Of a stretch of 64,000 nt of DNA, positions 17,326-26,757 are shown one piece after another. Made by a program: the position numbers and the translations under genes. This DNA is from Maribacter huludaoensis (lineage in GTDB: Bacteria > Bacteroidota > Bacteroidia > Flavobacteriales > Flavobacteriaceae). The stretch is taken from NCBI RefSeq assembly GCF_029350945.1, contig NZ_JARKMS010000001.1, positions 1,082,313 through 1,146,312 on the forward strand, read 5' to 3'. The first letter of the stretch is position 1; each line of letters begins with the position of its first letter. The notes beneath the pieces were generated by a model. That model had not been told where the DNA came from. It ran no database searches and was given only the letters and a program-made list of their open reading frames with translations.

Positions 17326-17924
17326 TATTTTTCTTTTTTGTCGGTCACGTTATAACCTGTAGAATTAATTGCTTTCTCAATTTCCGCTTCATTGGTCTTG
17401 GTTTTATCAAATTCAATGATTGCATTTCCACTTTCGTATGATGCTTTTGAGCTCACGATTCCGCTGAGTTTATTTACTTCGTGGTTTACGTGTTCCTCAC
17501 AACCCGCACAGGTCATTCCACTAATTTTAAATTCAGTTGTTTTAATATCCGATTTATCTACTACGATAATGTGTTTTGCCGTGTCTGGGTAAAAAATTCC
17601 TGAATAGTATGGAAATGCCAACATTACTATTGCAAATACAGTTATAATTCCTAAAAAAGTTTTGGACTGTGTGAATTTTGGTTTTTCGTCTGTCTCACAT
17701 TCACAATCGATTTCCTTTTTAGGCTTTAGCATTTGATACCAGGCAAAACAAAGAACTAAAATTGTAAGCCCGATTAGGTAAGGTCTAAAAGGTTCTATCC
17801 AAGAGAATGTTGAAGCAATCCCACTTGTTCCTGCGATAAGAGCCAAAACAGGCGTAATACAGCATAAGGAAGCTGTAATTGCAGTTAGCAAGCCTGCTCC
17901 AATTAATTTATTTTCACTTTTCAT
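17325..17924 (-). CDS. merTP: Mercuric transport protein MerTP (fused MerT-MerP)
   Basis: 199 aa. Three or more membrane segments over ~8-120 with the vicinal Cys pair of MerT in SLCCITPVLAL. The C-terminal MerP-like HMA domain (~130-195) has ISGMTCAGCEEHV (CxxC metal site). MerT/MerP bring Hg(II) into the cytoplasm for reduction by MerA, but no merA or merB occurs anywhere in the element. It overlaps the arsR stop by 4 bp and the GDCCVxC gene by 1 bp. Substrate could be another thiophilic metal. Confidence 0.9.
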   Translation of the reverse strand: MKSENKLIGAGLLTAITASLCCITPVLALIAGTSGIASTFSWIEPFRPYLIGLTILVLCFAWYQMLKPKKEIDCECETDEKPKFTQSKTFLGIITVFAIVMLAFPYYSGIFYPDTAKHIIVVDKSDIKTTEFKISGMTCAGCEEHVNHEVNKLSGIVSSKASYESGNAIIEFDKTKTNEAEIEKAINSTGYNVTDKKEK

Positions 17925-18295
17925 ATTGCTTCTAAAACTTTGTTCTTATCAAGTATTGCGAAAAACGGATTGAGTAGTTTTTCATATTCAGCGGTCAATG
18001 AGTAATAAATCGTTTGGGCTTCTCTATCGGTTTCTAATAGATTTCGGTCTTTCATTTTTCTCAAATGCTGGGAAATGGCCGAAATATTCATTCCAAGAAT
18101 ATCACTTAAATCACAAACGCAAAGCCTATCTTCTTCAAAGAGTAGGTATAGTACTTTAAGTCTTACGCTATTCCCAACTAATGAAAGTCCATTCGCCAAA
18201 TAGTCGAACGATTCGTTTAATTCCGAAACCGTGTCTTTGCAACGATTAATTTGTTCTAAATCGGCTTGTTGTCTTATGCAAGAATTATTGTCCAT
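17921..18295 (-). CDS. ArsR-family metal-responsive repressor
   Basis: 124-aa winged-HTH repressor. ELNESFDYLANGLSLVGNSV leads into the HTH, CVCDLSDILGMNISAISQHL is the alpha3 metal-site-plus-recognition region (ELCVCDL-type Cys pair: LCVCDL), and IYYSL is in the wing. It would release DNA when thiophilic metal binds the CVC cysteines. It leads the arsR-merTP-GDCCVxC operon. A candidate operator and promoter lie directly upstream; the -7 element is only 4 bases from the ATG, so the mRNA may be leaderless. Confidence 0.9.
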   Translation of the reverse strand: MDNNSCIRQQADLEQINRCKDTVSELNESFDYLANGLSLVGNSVRLKVLYLLFEEDRLCVCDLSDILGMNISAISQHLRKMKDRNLLETDREAQTIYYSLTAEYEKLLNPFFAILDKNKVLEAI

Positions 18296-18299
18296 AAAG

Positions 18300-18340
18300 C
18301 AAAGTTACATTATTTTATTATTTAAGCAAACACTTAAATA
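18300..18340 (-). promoter_or_regulatory. arsR promoter with overlapping inverted-repeat operator
   Basis: Minus-strand TAACTTTG (plus 18300-18307) is a perfect TAnnTTTG; a TTTG lies 19 bases upstream. TATTTAAG-N6-CTTAAATA (plus 18319-18340, perfect 8-bp arms) is centred on that TTTG, so a bound ArsR would block RNA polymerase. Confidence 0.75.
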
Positions 18341-18507
18341 TATAATATTTAATATAGCAATTATTTGATTAATAGAACTGCTAGAAACAAATGGCAGTAG
18401 TCTAGTTTCTAAAAGACTTATATAATAAAACTACTTCTGCAATAAATTGTAGTACAATAGCTTTTAAACTTTTTGTCAACTCTAAAAATATATCTTTCAT
18501 AATAGTA

Positions 18508-19137
18508 TTAGTTTTTAATAGATAATAAAATGACTAAGGCAATTAATTTGATATTCTTAAAAGCAGAAATATAACTGCTTTCATCCCTATTACTCAAAAA
18601 ACCCAGTTCCAAAAGAACCGAAGTACAATAGTCAATAGTTTCACGTAGTACCTGAAAATTTGCAAACTTCACTCCTCTACTTTTATATCCTATGGCTTTG
18701 CAAAGTGCTTTTTCAATTTGATAACCTGTATAAATAGATTCTTTGGAATTATTTGTTCCCTTTTGTGAAGCATAAACTTCTATCCCTCTTGCATCTGGAT
18801 TATCTGAATGATTGCAATGCAGCGACACAAACAAATCGGCTTTTAGAGCTTTGGCCAGTTTTGCTCTATCCGATAACGAAATGAGTGTATCAGTATACCT
18901 GGTTAAATAAATATCCAAAGGGGTATCTAATTTATTATTCAGCTTCAAAATGGCATTCGCTATATCCAATACAACATCCTTTTCTTGGATTTTATTTATG
19001 CCTATCGCACCGGTATCTTTTCCACCGTGTCCAACATCAATTATAATTCGTTTTTTAGTACTTGTCTCTTGTCCCAAAACGATACACATTTTTAGAAGCA
19101 AAAAGACAAAACTGACGTTTTTGAGCACTTTTTTCAT
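18508..19137 (-). CDS. N-acetylmuramoyl-L-alanine amidase (Amidase_3), exported
   Basis: 209 aa. Signal peptide ~1-22, then the zinc amidase domain: H37 (DVGHGGKD), E52 (IQEKDVV), H107 (SLHCNHSD) and catalytic E177 (LLELGFLSN). It cleaves the peptide stem from peptidoglycan in the periplasm. It stands divergent from the tra operon, so it probably opens the cell wall locally for the conjugation channel, as amidases or lytic enzymes do in other transfer systems. The 212-bp gap to arsR (18296-18507) has only the arsR promoter and a weak TAGAAAC/GTTTCTA inverted repeat. Confidence 0.9.
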   Translation of the reverse strand: MKKVLKNVSFVFLLLKMCIVLGQETSTKKRIIIDVGHGGKDTGAIGINKIQEKDVVLDIANAILKLNNKLDTPLDIYLTRYTDTLISLSDRAKLAKALKADLFVSLHCNHSDNPDARGIEVYASQKGTNNSKESIYTGYQIEKALCKAIGYKSRGVKFANFQVLRETIDYCTSVLLELGFLSNRDESSYISAFKNIKLIALVILLSIKN

Positions 19138-19325
19138 TTTCAGTTTTTAGGTTATCAACAATTTCCATTCAAAAAATCATAGAATTTGATGCCAAATAAT
19201 AGTAATTAAATTCAATGGATTTCAAATAATATTTTTTTCACAAATATTTGATTATCAGTTATTTATGTACAAATATATGTAAATTTCAGAAAGAGAAAAT
19301 GAATAAAAATTTAAACAGTTTTATT

Positions 19326-19613
19326 ATGAAAAAATCAATCTATTTAGCAACTTTTTTATCGTTGCTCTCAACATCACTTTTTGCACAAATTGGTGGCATT
19401 GAAGATTCCGTTAATGATGTGGGCGATACCATACGTACCATCTTTCCAATTTTACTTGGTGTCATTTTTTTAGTTGGTTTCCTGTTTAATGCAGGGCATT
19501 TCTTTGGGGAAAATGCAGACCTTAAAAAAGGGATTACCAGAGTGCTAGTGTTTGTTTTGATTGCTGGCGCAGTTGTCGGCATCTTCACATACCTAATAGG
19601 AATCGTAGTATAG
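19326..19613 (+). CDS. traE: Conjugation protein TraE (DUF4134)
   Basis: 95 aa from ATG 19326 (MKKSIYLATFLSLL); the longer reading from a TTG at 19248 would put charged sequence before the signal peptide and is unlikely. Signal-like first helix, then two hydrophobic segments with GEN in the loop between them. This small membrane protein is the CTnDOT TraE type, probably the pilin/VirB2-like subunit of the type IV secretion system. It opens the tra operon and ends exactly where traF starts. Confidence 0.85.
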   Translation: MKKSIYLATFLSLLSTSLFAQIGGIEDSVNDVGDTIRTIFPILLGVIFLVGFLFNAGHFFGENADLKKGITRVLVFVLIAGAVVGIFTYLIGIVV

Positions 19614-19898
19614 ATGAAACGCTTCGAGGTCTATAAAAACATTAGGAAACGGGCGGTCATTTTTGGGCTGCCTATTTCCCTGTTTGCGTTAATGATGGTT
19701 TCCATTTTGGCTTCGCTGCTCATCATAATCTTCTCTTTCAGCTTCGGGATAATAATTGGAATACTCGTTTTTAATGCTGCCTTGTACGTAGCCTTAACGA
19801 GAATAACACATAACCCACAAATTTTTCAGATGGCTAATGCTTTTCCGAGAATAATAAGTAACAAAAGAAACTCTGGCTTCAACTATGAACAAGATTAA
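19614..19898 (+). CDS. traF: Conjugation protein TraF (DUF4133)
   Basis: 94 aa; two closely spaced membrane segments (~18-55) in a VirB3-like small protein, with a C-terminal NSGFNYEQD. It starts on the base after the traE stop and overlaps traG by 14 bp, indicating translational coupling. The VirB3-like role beside the VirB4-like ATPase is inferred from order. Confidence 0.85.
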   Translation: MKRFEVYKNIRKRAVIFGLPISLFALMMVSILASLLIIIFSFSFGIIIGILVFNAALYVALTRITHNPQIFQMANAFPRIISNKRNSGFNYEQD

Positions 19899-22287
19899 TC
19901 TTTCAGCATATCAACCTATTGTAGATATTCAAGACAATATCATATTTGCCAACAATGGTAATGTTGTCCTGTGCTATGAAGGTACGTTACCAGAGATTTA
20001 TTCATTGTCCGAAAAAGACTTTGAAGATATACACGGTGCTTGGTTTCAGGCTTTGAAATCATTACCTATTGGTACTGTAGTGCAAAAACAGGACATATAT
20101 CTTAAAAAAACATACACTTCAGAAGCGCTTCCAAATACAACGTTTTTGGAAAAAGCAACACACGACCACTTCAAAGGACGTGATTATATGGAACATCGTT
20201 GCTTTTTGTTCTTTACGCTCACTAAGAATAAAGCGCTGAACAATTCAAAATATGTCAACCCTTTCCGTAAAGTTTCCAAAGGGATTACACAACAATTGGA
20301 TGACAACGTTAAGAGCTTTGTCGGTTCTGTTAGTGATTCTGTTTCCTTCATAAACAATAGTCGAAAAATGAAATTTGCTTCGCTTAAAGCGAAAGATATT
20401 CAGCAGTTAACGAATGGATATTTCAATGGTTTTAATGAAGGGTTTGACACCGATATCATATTAGATAAAAAAAGCGTCAATATTGGCGAAAACCATTTTG
20501 ATGCCCTGGCTATCAATAGCGAACTGTGCTTTGGCGAAAGTGTACAGAGTAGCAAGACCAATGAGAAATTCACTTCTGACGATTTTGTGTTTCATCAAGG
20601 GTTTATTGATGGCTTAGGGCTCACGCTTAATGAAAATCATATTGTCAATCAAATCCTTTATCTGGATGACAAACAGAAGTGGCGCAAGCTACTGGATAAG
20701 AAAGTTGAAGAACTTAATAAAAGTTCCAACTTCGGTTCGCAGAATAAAGTAGTCCTCGGTAAAATTCAGCATATCCTTGACCAAATCAACGCTGATGATA
20801 ATGCACGTATTATTCGAGGTCATTTAAACATCATCTATTGGGACAAGAACCCAGAAAATTTAAGTCGAATCGGTTCAAAAATAAAGACCGAGTTTAAGGA
20901 ACTAGACATTATTCCTTACTATCCTAGAGGTGAGGAACGAAAGAATTATATCCTAAATAGTTACTGCTGTTTTTCTTCAAACTTTTCAAATAACGATTTA
21001 TATGTTACCGATTTAAAACACGCTTTATGCCTGTTCATCAATAACACCAATTATAATTCTGATACTACCGGAATCATCTTTAATGATAGGGAACATAATG
21101 TGCCTGTTCTTAAAGATGTTTGGGACGAACGCAAGAAGCGCATTAAGGCAAGAAACTTTGCCATTTTTGCACCTACTGGCGAAGGCAAGTCCTTTTTGGC
21201 AAATAACATTCTGCGCCAGTATTTTGAAAGTGGTGTCCGCCTGGTCATAATTGACCTTGGTGGATCCTACACCAAATTTGCCAAACTCTATCCCGAAAAA
21301 TATACTGTGCTTCGCTATGAAAGTGGCAAAAATTTAGGCATCAATCCTTTTTATATAAGTGATAAAAATGACCTAACACCAGAACGTTTGGAAGACTTGT
21401 CCGTTTTCTTGTTTGAACTTTTCGCCTCAGATTTAAAAGTTACCAAAGCACAATCGGTTTCGGTTAAAAAGATACTACGCCATTATTACAATAATACTTC
21501 AGAAAATCATTCCTTAGATGGTTTCTACAACTTTATAGAGAGGAATCAGAAAGATCTTCTGGACACCTTAAAAATCCATCCCGACTACTTCAATATTACA
21601 AGCTTCTTGCACGTAATGTCCGAATATGTCGGCGATGGTCTATATAGCTTCCTGTTTGAAGTTAGTGAAGACCAAACCTATAAAATTGAAGACAAACGCT
21701 TGATTGTGTTTGAACTGGATGAAGTCAAGGACAATAAAGAAATCTTGTCCGTAATGTTGAAGTTGATAAAGTCAGCCATTCAAAGAACGATATGGAAAAA
21801 TCGTGCTGAAAAAGGCATCATCCTTTTCGATGAGTTTGCAAAGCAACTGAAGTTTGATAATGTACTGGAAAGTGTGGAATTCTATTACCAAGCCATCCGT
21901 AAACAAAATGGTGCTATTGGTATTATTCTTCAGTCGATAAATCAGCTTCCAAATAATGCAACATCGGCAAGCATACTTGAAAACACACAAGTCATTTATA
22001 GCCTGAACAATGAAAAGGGTTATGACGAATTGGTCAAAAGACTCAACCTATCCAGCCACGATTTAAACCAATTAAAATCCATCAAAAACAATCTTTCTGG
22101 TCCACGGAAATACACCGAAATGTTCATCAAAATAGGCAAGGAAAGCAACATTTTCAGGTTAGAAGTTCCCAAAGAAGTGTATGCAGCTTACTTAACGGAT
22201 GGACAAGAAAACGAGGAAATAATGAAGCTCTACGATGAGCATCACGATATGGAAAAAGCAATAATTGAATTCACATATAAAACATAA
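19885..22287 (+). CDS. traG: Conjugation ATPase TraG (VirB4-like)
   Basis: 800-aa cytoplasmic ATPase powering pilus assembly and transfer. Walker A is FAPTGEGKSFLANN (~residue 430); Walker B is GIILFDEFAKQLKF; and the following QSINQLPNN is the usual sensor region. Length and architecture match Bacteroidota TraG. This is the VirB4 homologue, not the coupling protein (which is mobC here). Overlaps traF by 14 bp. Confidence 0.93.
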   Translation: MNKINLSAYQPIVDIQDNIIFANNGNVVLCYEGTLPEIYSLSEKDFEDIHGAWFQALKSLPIGTVVQKQDIYLKKTYTSEALPNTTFLEKATHDHFKGRDYMEHRCFLFFTLTKNKALNNSKYVNPFRKVSKGITQQLDDNVKSFVGSVSDSVSFINNSRKMKFASLKAKDIQQLTNGYFNGFNEGFDTDIILDKKSVNIGENHFDALAINSELCFGESVQSSKTNEKFTSDDFVFHQGFIDGLGLTLNENHIVNQILYLDDKQKWRKLLDKKVEELNKSSNFGSQNKVVLGKIQHILDQINADDNARIIRGHLNIIYWDKNPENLSRIGSKIKTEFKELDIIPYYPRGEERKNYILNSYCCFSSNFSNNDLYVTDLKHALCLFINNTNYNSDTTGIIFNDREHNVPVLKDVWDERKKRIKARNFAIFAPTGEGKSFLANNILRQYFESGVRLVIIDLGGSYTKFAKLYPEKYTVLRYESGKNLGINPFYISDKNDLTPERLEDLSVFLFELFASDLKVTKAQSVSVKKILRHYYNNTSENHSLDGFYNFIERNQKDLLDTLKIHPDYFNITSFLHVMSEYVGDGLYSFLFEVSEDQTYKIEDKRLIVFELDEVKDNKEILSVMLKLIKSAIQRTIWKNRAEKGIILFDEFAKQLKFDNVLESVEFYYQAIRKQNGAIGIILQSINQLPNNATSASILENTQVIYSLNNEKGYDELVKRLNLSSHDLNQLKSIKNNLSGPRKYTEMFIKIGKESNIFRLEVPKEVYAAYLTDGQENEEIMKLYDEHHDMEKAIIEFTYKT

Positions 22288-22291
22288 TATT

Positions 22292-22879
22292 ATGAACACA
22301 AAAATCAAAACAATCTTGTTCGGACTAATCTTCACGGTAGCCATTTTATTGCCTGGCGGTGCTACTGCCCAAGGAATGCCCACTTACGACAATACCAATT
22401 TTATCAGTTTAGTAAAACAACTGGTAGAATCTGGAAAGCAGACAGCTCAAATGATTAAGTCCGTACAGTTCTTGAAAGATGCAAAAGAAAGCATTGAGAA
22501 AGTATCGAGTGTGGTACAACAACTTAGAGCAGTTGAGCAAATTGCACAAAACAATCAACGCCTTATTAATGTAATGCAAAACGACTTACAGGATATTTTA
22601 AACTCGCCTTACATCAAGCCCGAGGAAGTAACACGGGTTGCGGAATCATTTGATGCCATAGTCCAAAACTCATTAGATACGGTTGATTTTATGGGTGAAA
22701 TTTTATCAAGCGATAACCTAAAAATGTCGGATGCTGAACGTGCTGAAGTTTTAAAGGAAAAAGAACTAGAATCTAAACAAATGGTTTCCAATATTGAGAC
22801 AAAAACGAAACGCTACAGGGATATTATTTCCTTTAGAAAAATGCAGGATAAAGTCAATAACCGCGAAACAGATTACTAA
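22292..22879 (+). CDS. traI: Conjugation protein TraI (DUF4141, VirB5-like)
   Basis: 195 aa from ATG 22292 (MNTKIKTILFGLIF). A frame-compatible ATG at 22265 would overlap traG and add residues before the signal peptide. Signal peptide ~1-27 ending ATAQ, then a mostly alpha-helical, coiled-coil-like periplasmic domain. No relation to the F-plasmid relaxase TraI. The last base of the stop is shared with the traJ ATG (22879). Confidence 0.8.
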   Translation: MNTKIKTILFGLIFTVAILLPGGATAQGMPTYDNTNFISLVKQLVESGKQTAQMIKSVQFLKDAKESIEKVSSVVQQLRAVEQIAQNNQRLINVMQNDLQDILNSPYIKPEEVTRVAESFDAIVQNSLDTVDFMGEILSSDNLKMSDAERAEVLKEKELESKQMVSNIETKTKRYRDIISFRKMQDKVNNRETDY

Positions 22880-23703
22880 TGAGTTTTGGGCTTGAATATG
22901 TAGATGCAGTCTTTCAAACGATAAAGGCAAGTGATTTTTCGCAATACACCATTGCTGGAATGAAAACGCTTGCTGTACTATTCTTTTTGGTCAATATCCT
23001 AAAAAAATATAATGAAGGGGTTGCGGATAAAGATGGTTATACCTGGGGGCTAAGTCCTTCGGAACTCACAAAGAATTTTGCAGTTGTTCTTCTGGTGATT
23101 TTCTCTACACAAGTACTAGGTTTTTTCGATAGCATCCTAGTTTCCATTGAAGGGCAGTATCGTGGTACAGCACCAGCTTTATTGCCTTTGCAGATGCAGG
23201 ATATTCCCATTGAAGAAGATGTCAATATTATCGAGGTCGCAACAGCAGCAATGACGCTGCTATATGAAGCATTGGTGACACCACTTTACGGGTTCAAAAT
23301 ACTTGCATTTATTATTAGCCTTTTCCTCTGGATTTTGGATTTGTTCATCTATCCGTTATTCCTTTCAGAACGTTATTTTTTATTGGGCATAATGCAAGCC
23401 TTCTTCCCCTTGGTTATAAGTTTAGCAGTTTTTGGAAAATTCCGTTCGCTTGCTTATACATTTTTCAAGTTGTACGCTGCGGTCTATATGTTGGTGCCAG
23501 CCTTCTTTTTGGTCAATGTATTTGTAAACGCTCTCTATACTGAAATCAATACAAATTTTTGGACAAACCTTTTTGGGACAGATGTTGGCCAGGGCTTTTT
23601 TGCACCTGTCGTTCAGCTTGGGTCTGTTGGTTTCATTCTTTTTCTAAAGTTCAAATTATATAAACGCGCCACATCTTTTACGCTCAGATTGTTTACTGCC
23701 TAA
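22879..23703 (+). CDS. traJ: Conjugation protein TraJ (VirB6-like)
   Basis: 274-aa polytopic membrane protein with about six to seven hydrophobic segments and an SPSELTKNF cytoplasmic motif. TraJ of Bacteroidota elements corresponds in position to VirB6, the inner-membrane channel part. Coupled to traI by overlapping stop and start; traK begins 20 bp later. Confidence 0.88.
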   Translation: MSFGLEYVDAVFQTIKASDFSQYTIAGMKTLAVLFFLVNILKKYNEGVADKDGYTWGLSPSELTKNFAVVLLVIFSTQVLGFFDSILVSIEGQYRGTAPALLPLQMQDIPIEEDVNIIEVATAAMTLLYEALVTPLYGFKILAFIISLFLWILDLFIYPLFLSERYFLLGIMQAFFPLVISLAVFGKFRSLAYTFFKLYAAVYMLVPAFFLVNVFVNALYTEINTNFWTNLFGTDVGQGFFAPVVQLGSVGFILFLKFKLYKRATSFTLRLFTA

Positions 23704-23723
23704 GGCAGATTAAAAATAGAAAT

Positions 23724-24347
23724 ATGAAAACACCATACAAGAACATATACAAGGTCTTAAAATTAAACAGATTTATCGTGTTGGCAGTTGTCATTTTTGC
23801 AATGCTGTCCAGCACCTTTTCACTTTGGATGGCTTTTAAAACGAATAAAAAAGCACTCAATAGCGCTTTCGCCATTAATACCGATGGCAGTATTATTCCG
23901 CTTAAACTCGTTACCCAAAAAGAAAATTTTCAGGTTGAAGCTTTAGCCCATTTAGACCTGTTCCATAAGTACTTCTATAACATTGATGCTAGCAATTATG
24001 AACGGAATCTGGAAAAGGCGCTTTGGTTGGGTAATAGTTCTGTGGATAATTTGTACCGTCAGAAAAAAGCAGATGGTGTCTATAACCGATTGCTACAATA
24101 TTCGCTAGTTCAAAAAGTACTGAGTATAGACTCACAAATCGAAGAACAAAATGGAACATACGTATTTAGAACGGTTAGCGTCTTTGAAATTAATAGAGGT
24201 TCAATAATAGATACCTACGAACTCGTTTCTAGTGGAAACTTAATTCCAGTTGATAGAAACTTTCCAAACAATCCGCACGGTCTTTTGATTACGGAATACT
24301 TTGAAAACACACTTAAAAAATTATCTGATGAAAGTAGAGAAAAATAA
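23724..24347 (+). CDS. traK: Conjugation protein TraK (VirB8-like)
   Basis: 207 aa. Short cytoplasmic N-terminus, one membrane anchor (~13-35), then a periplasmic domain with a VirB8/NTF2-like pattern. VirB8 homologues scaffold the inner-membrane complex. The 3' end overlaps the traM start by 20 bp. Confidence 0.88.
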   Translation: MKTPYKNIYKVLKLNRFIVLAVVIFAMLSSTFSLWMAFKTNKKALNSAFAINTDGSIIPLKLVTQKENFQVEALAHLDLFHKYFYNIDASNYERNLEKALWLGNSSVDNLYRQKKADGVYNRLLQYSLVQKVLSIDSQIEEQNGTYVFRTVSVFEINRGSIIDTYELVSSGNLIPVDRNFPNNPHGLLITEYFENTLKKLSDESREK

Positions 24348-25257
24348 AATTGTCTTTGCAGCTGTATTGGCTGTGATTTTCATATTCCTGATTTCCTATT
24401 CTGTAATGGTTATGGGCGATGATGAAAGTGAAACTGAAAACCTTGAACAGACCTTGATACCCGATTTGGACGAAAACCAAAAAGAGTATGATTCTAAATT
24501 GGATGCTATTAACGACCTAAAGGAAGTGCGAGAAAATAATGCGCCTAGTATCTACGATGAAAAACTAATTGATTCCTTGGGATTTTATGACCAAGACCTT
24601 CCGGAACGTGAAAAAGAACGTATTGTGGATAGTATTTATAATGCTGGTAAAATTCAATATTCTGAAAAACGATATCAAAATTTTGGACAAAGGAAAGTCG
24701 CTCAAAAGAATATCCAGCAAATTGACTCAGCCGATATTAAAAGAGAACAAAAAATTCAAGCTAAAGAATTGGGTCTAGAACATCAATTGTTTTTTGCTGC
24801 TTCGCCTAAACCCAATGCCTTTTCTAGTATTGGAAATACAGATGACAGTATCTATGTCATCGTTGATGGCAGCCAAATCGTAATGGCAAATACAAGATTA
24901 AGAATGCGCCTTACTAAATCGGCAACTATCAATGGTAAGCTGATGCCAAAGAATACACCAGTTTTTGGGTTTATTAGTTTTCAACCCAATCGCGCGCTGA
25001 TTGAAATTGAAAATATTAGTCATCATCCTACAAAGCTCAAAGCATTCGATTTGCAAGATGGAAGCGAAGGTATTTATGTTGAGAATAACTTTAGAGCAGA
25101 AGCCACCACCGAAGTTCTTGACGACATTATTGGCGACATCAACATACCTGCCGTTCCGCAAGTAGGTGGAATTACAAAAGTTCTTAGACGTAGTAATCGT
25201 AACGTAAAAGTTACGGTTTTGAACAATTACAAATTAATCTTAAAACCAAAATTATGA
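24328..25257 (+). CDS. traM: Conjugation protein TraM (VirB10-like)
   Basis: 309 aa from ATG 24328 (MKVEKNKIVFAAVL). One N-terminal membrane anchor, then a long acidic, charged linker (~30-150) and a C-terminal beta-rich domain from ~165 (ATINGKLMPKNTPVFGFISF and onward), as in VirB10-type bridges between the two membranes. The small traL gene expected between traK and traM in CTnDOT is absent. Confidence 0.87.
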   Translation: MKVEKNKIVFAAVLAVIFIFLISYSVMVMGDDESETENLEQTLIPDLDENQKEYDSKLDAINDLKEVRENNAPSIYDEKLIDSLGFYDQDLPEREKERIVDSIYNAGKIQYSEKRYQNFGQRKVAQKNIQQIDSADIKREQKIQAKELGLEHQLFFAASPKPNAFSSIGNTDDSIYVIVDGSQIVMANTRLRMRLTKSATINGKLMPKNTPVFGFISFQPNRALIEIENISHHPTKLKAFDLQDGSEGIYVENNFRAEATTEVLDDIIGDINIPAVPQVGGITKVLRRSNRNVKVTVLNNYKLILKPKL

Positions 25258-25289
25258 GGCCTATAATGGGTATTTAAAAACGCACTCTT

Positions 25290-26123
25290 ATGAAAAATTC
25301 AGTCTTAATAATAGCAGTCATATGTATTTCCGCTTTCGCGAAAGCACAAACAACCAAAGTTCTCGACACCATTTATGCCAACGACACCAAAAACGTTGCG
25401 CTGTTCTTTCCAGAACCTATTAGGCAAGGTGTAACTGGTTCGGATAATTTTGTCTTTACCTACAATCGTGAAAAAGAACAGTACTTTGGATTGCTTCAGG
25501 CAACCCCTGGAAAAGAAAGTAATTTATTGATAATCAATAGAAATGGGGCGATTTTTTCGTATATTATAAGATATAGAAAGCAGCTATCGAAGCTCAATTA
25601 TTTCGTGTCACAATCAAGTAGTATAGGCAATGAAAAACCTATCATCATTGACACTACCGAAGTAACTGAAGTTGAGAATTTAGTAGATAACAGCAGATTT
25701 TACTACACAAAATTCTCTTCTTATCTTCTTGAAAGAAAGCAACGAATAGGTACGATACAAAAACGAAATGAAAGCATCGTTTTGAGTGTTGAGAATATAG
25801 TTTTTGATAAGGAAGAACTCTACTTTGTTATCCAGATTGAGAATAAATCGAGTTTGGATTACGACTTAAATTTCTTAAATCTCTCGCTAGAAACAAGACA
25901 AAAAGGCAAAAGAAAATCGTTACAAAAGCTGCTTCAAGAACCCATTTTTAAGCACAACGTACCGTCCAGAATAGCTGAGGGCGAAGTTGTAAAATTAGTT
26001 TATGTAATGCCTAAATTTTCAATAATTAATGACCGTAGATTAGTGGTTGAGCTGAATGAGAAAAATGGGGAAAGGGATTTAAAATTGAAGGTATCGCATA
26101 AGTATATCAATAACCCAAATTAA
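25290..26123 (+). CDS. traN: Conjugation protein TraN (VirB9-like)
   Basis: 277 aa. Signal peptide ~1-19 (to AKAQ), then a beta-rich periplasmic domain with FFPEPIRQGVTGSDNFVF near the N-terminus, typical of Bacteroidota TraN, the VirB9-like outer-membrane complex part. The signal peptide codons contain the palindrome CTTTCGCGAAAG (25333-25344), found at three other places in the element. Confidence 0.88.
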   Translation: MKNSVLIIAVICISAFAKAQTTKVLDTIYANDTKNVALFFPEPIRQGVTGSDNFVFTYNREKEQYFGLLQATPGKESNLLIINRNGAIFSYIIRYRKQLSKLNYFVSQSSSIGNEKPIIIDTTEVTEVENLVDNSRFYYTKFSSYLLERKQRIGTIQKRNESIVLSVENIVFDKEELYFVIQIENKSSLDYDLNFLNLSLETRQKGKRKSLQKLLQEPIFKHNVPSRIAEGEVVKLVYVMPKFSIINDRRLVVELNEKNGERDLKLKVSHKYINNPN

Positions 26124-26130
26124 AATTGTT

Positions 26131-26493
26131 ATGAAAAAAATCGTCATTTGCTCGCTTGTACTGTTGTTCCTTTCTTGTTCAGAAAGCACAACAAAATCCC
26201 CTTCTGAAACTGCCAAGGCAGTTGCGGGAAGTTTTTTTTCAAAAGATGAATCAGCTTTAAAAAAACATACTACTACAGAAGGCTATGCCAGTTTGATTAC
26301 TGTACAGAATATGATACCGGATTCTGATAAAAACATCGAAGTGGAAATTTTAGATGAAGCTGTTGATGGCGAAATTGCCTGGATAAAATACAGCAGCACC
26401 TACGATGGGAAAACTGGAATTTTCAAGTTGGTTAGAGAAAACGGTCAATGGAAAGTTACCAGTAAAAGACCGAGGGAAAAAGGGCCTTTTTAA
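26131..26493 (+). CDS. DUF4878-like lipoprotein at the end of the tra operon
   Basis: 120 aa. Lipobox LLFLSC at ~13-18, so a membrane-anchored periplasmic lipoprotein. The mature part looks like an NTF2-fold DUF4878 domain (ends with GQWKVTSKRPREK). It follows traN by 7 bp and precedes a small cytoplasmic ORF by 3 bp. It could be the VirB7-like lipoprotein of the transfer complex by position, but this is a guess. Confidence 0.75.
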   Translation: MKKIVICSLVLLFLSCSESTTKSPSETAKAVAGSFFSKDESALKKHTTTEGYASLITVQNMIPDSDKNIEVEILDEAVDGEIAWIKYSSTYDGKTGIFKLVRENGQWKVTSKRPREKGPF

Positions 26494-26496
26494 GCT

Positions 26497-26757
26497 ATGG
26501 ATAATGAACAGGTCCATAACAATAATATCCCTGATACCGCGTTTATAGCGCTGGATATTTTCAAGAGTATTATAAAAGGTAAAATTGAAGCCTATACCGC
26601 TTTTGGTCATAACCAATCAGACTTAATAGAACTCAACGATATTTTGAAAATTAATATCAAAGATATGGTCATCTCATCTAAACAAATTTCGGATGAAATC
26701 AGCGATGAGGATGTTGTGGAATTTGTATCCTATTACAATCGGTTAGTCCATGAATGA
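26497..26757 (+). CDS. Hypothetical protein, 86 aa, last tra operon gene
   Basis: Not recognised. A soluble, acidic, helix-rich protein with no signal peptide. It is 3 bp after the DUF4878-like lipoprotein gene and clearly part of the same transcript. traO, traP and traQ, which follow traN in CTnDOT, are not here; the cargo block begins instead. Confidence 0.65.
   Translation: MDNEQVHNNNIPDTAFIALDIFKSIIKGKIEAYTAFGHNQSDLIELNDILKINIKDMVISSKQISDEISDEDVVEFVSYYNRLVHE

Noticed and set aside
19248-19325. TTG start extending traE upstream
   Set aside because: The extension would precede the signal-like peptide; ATG 19326 fits the family.
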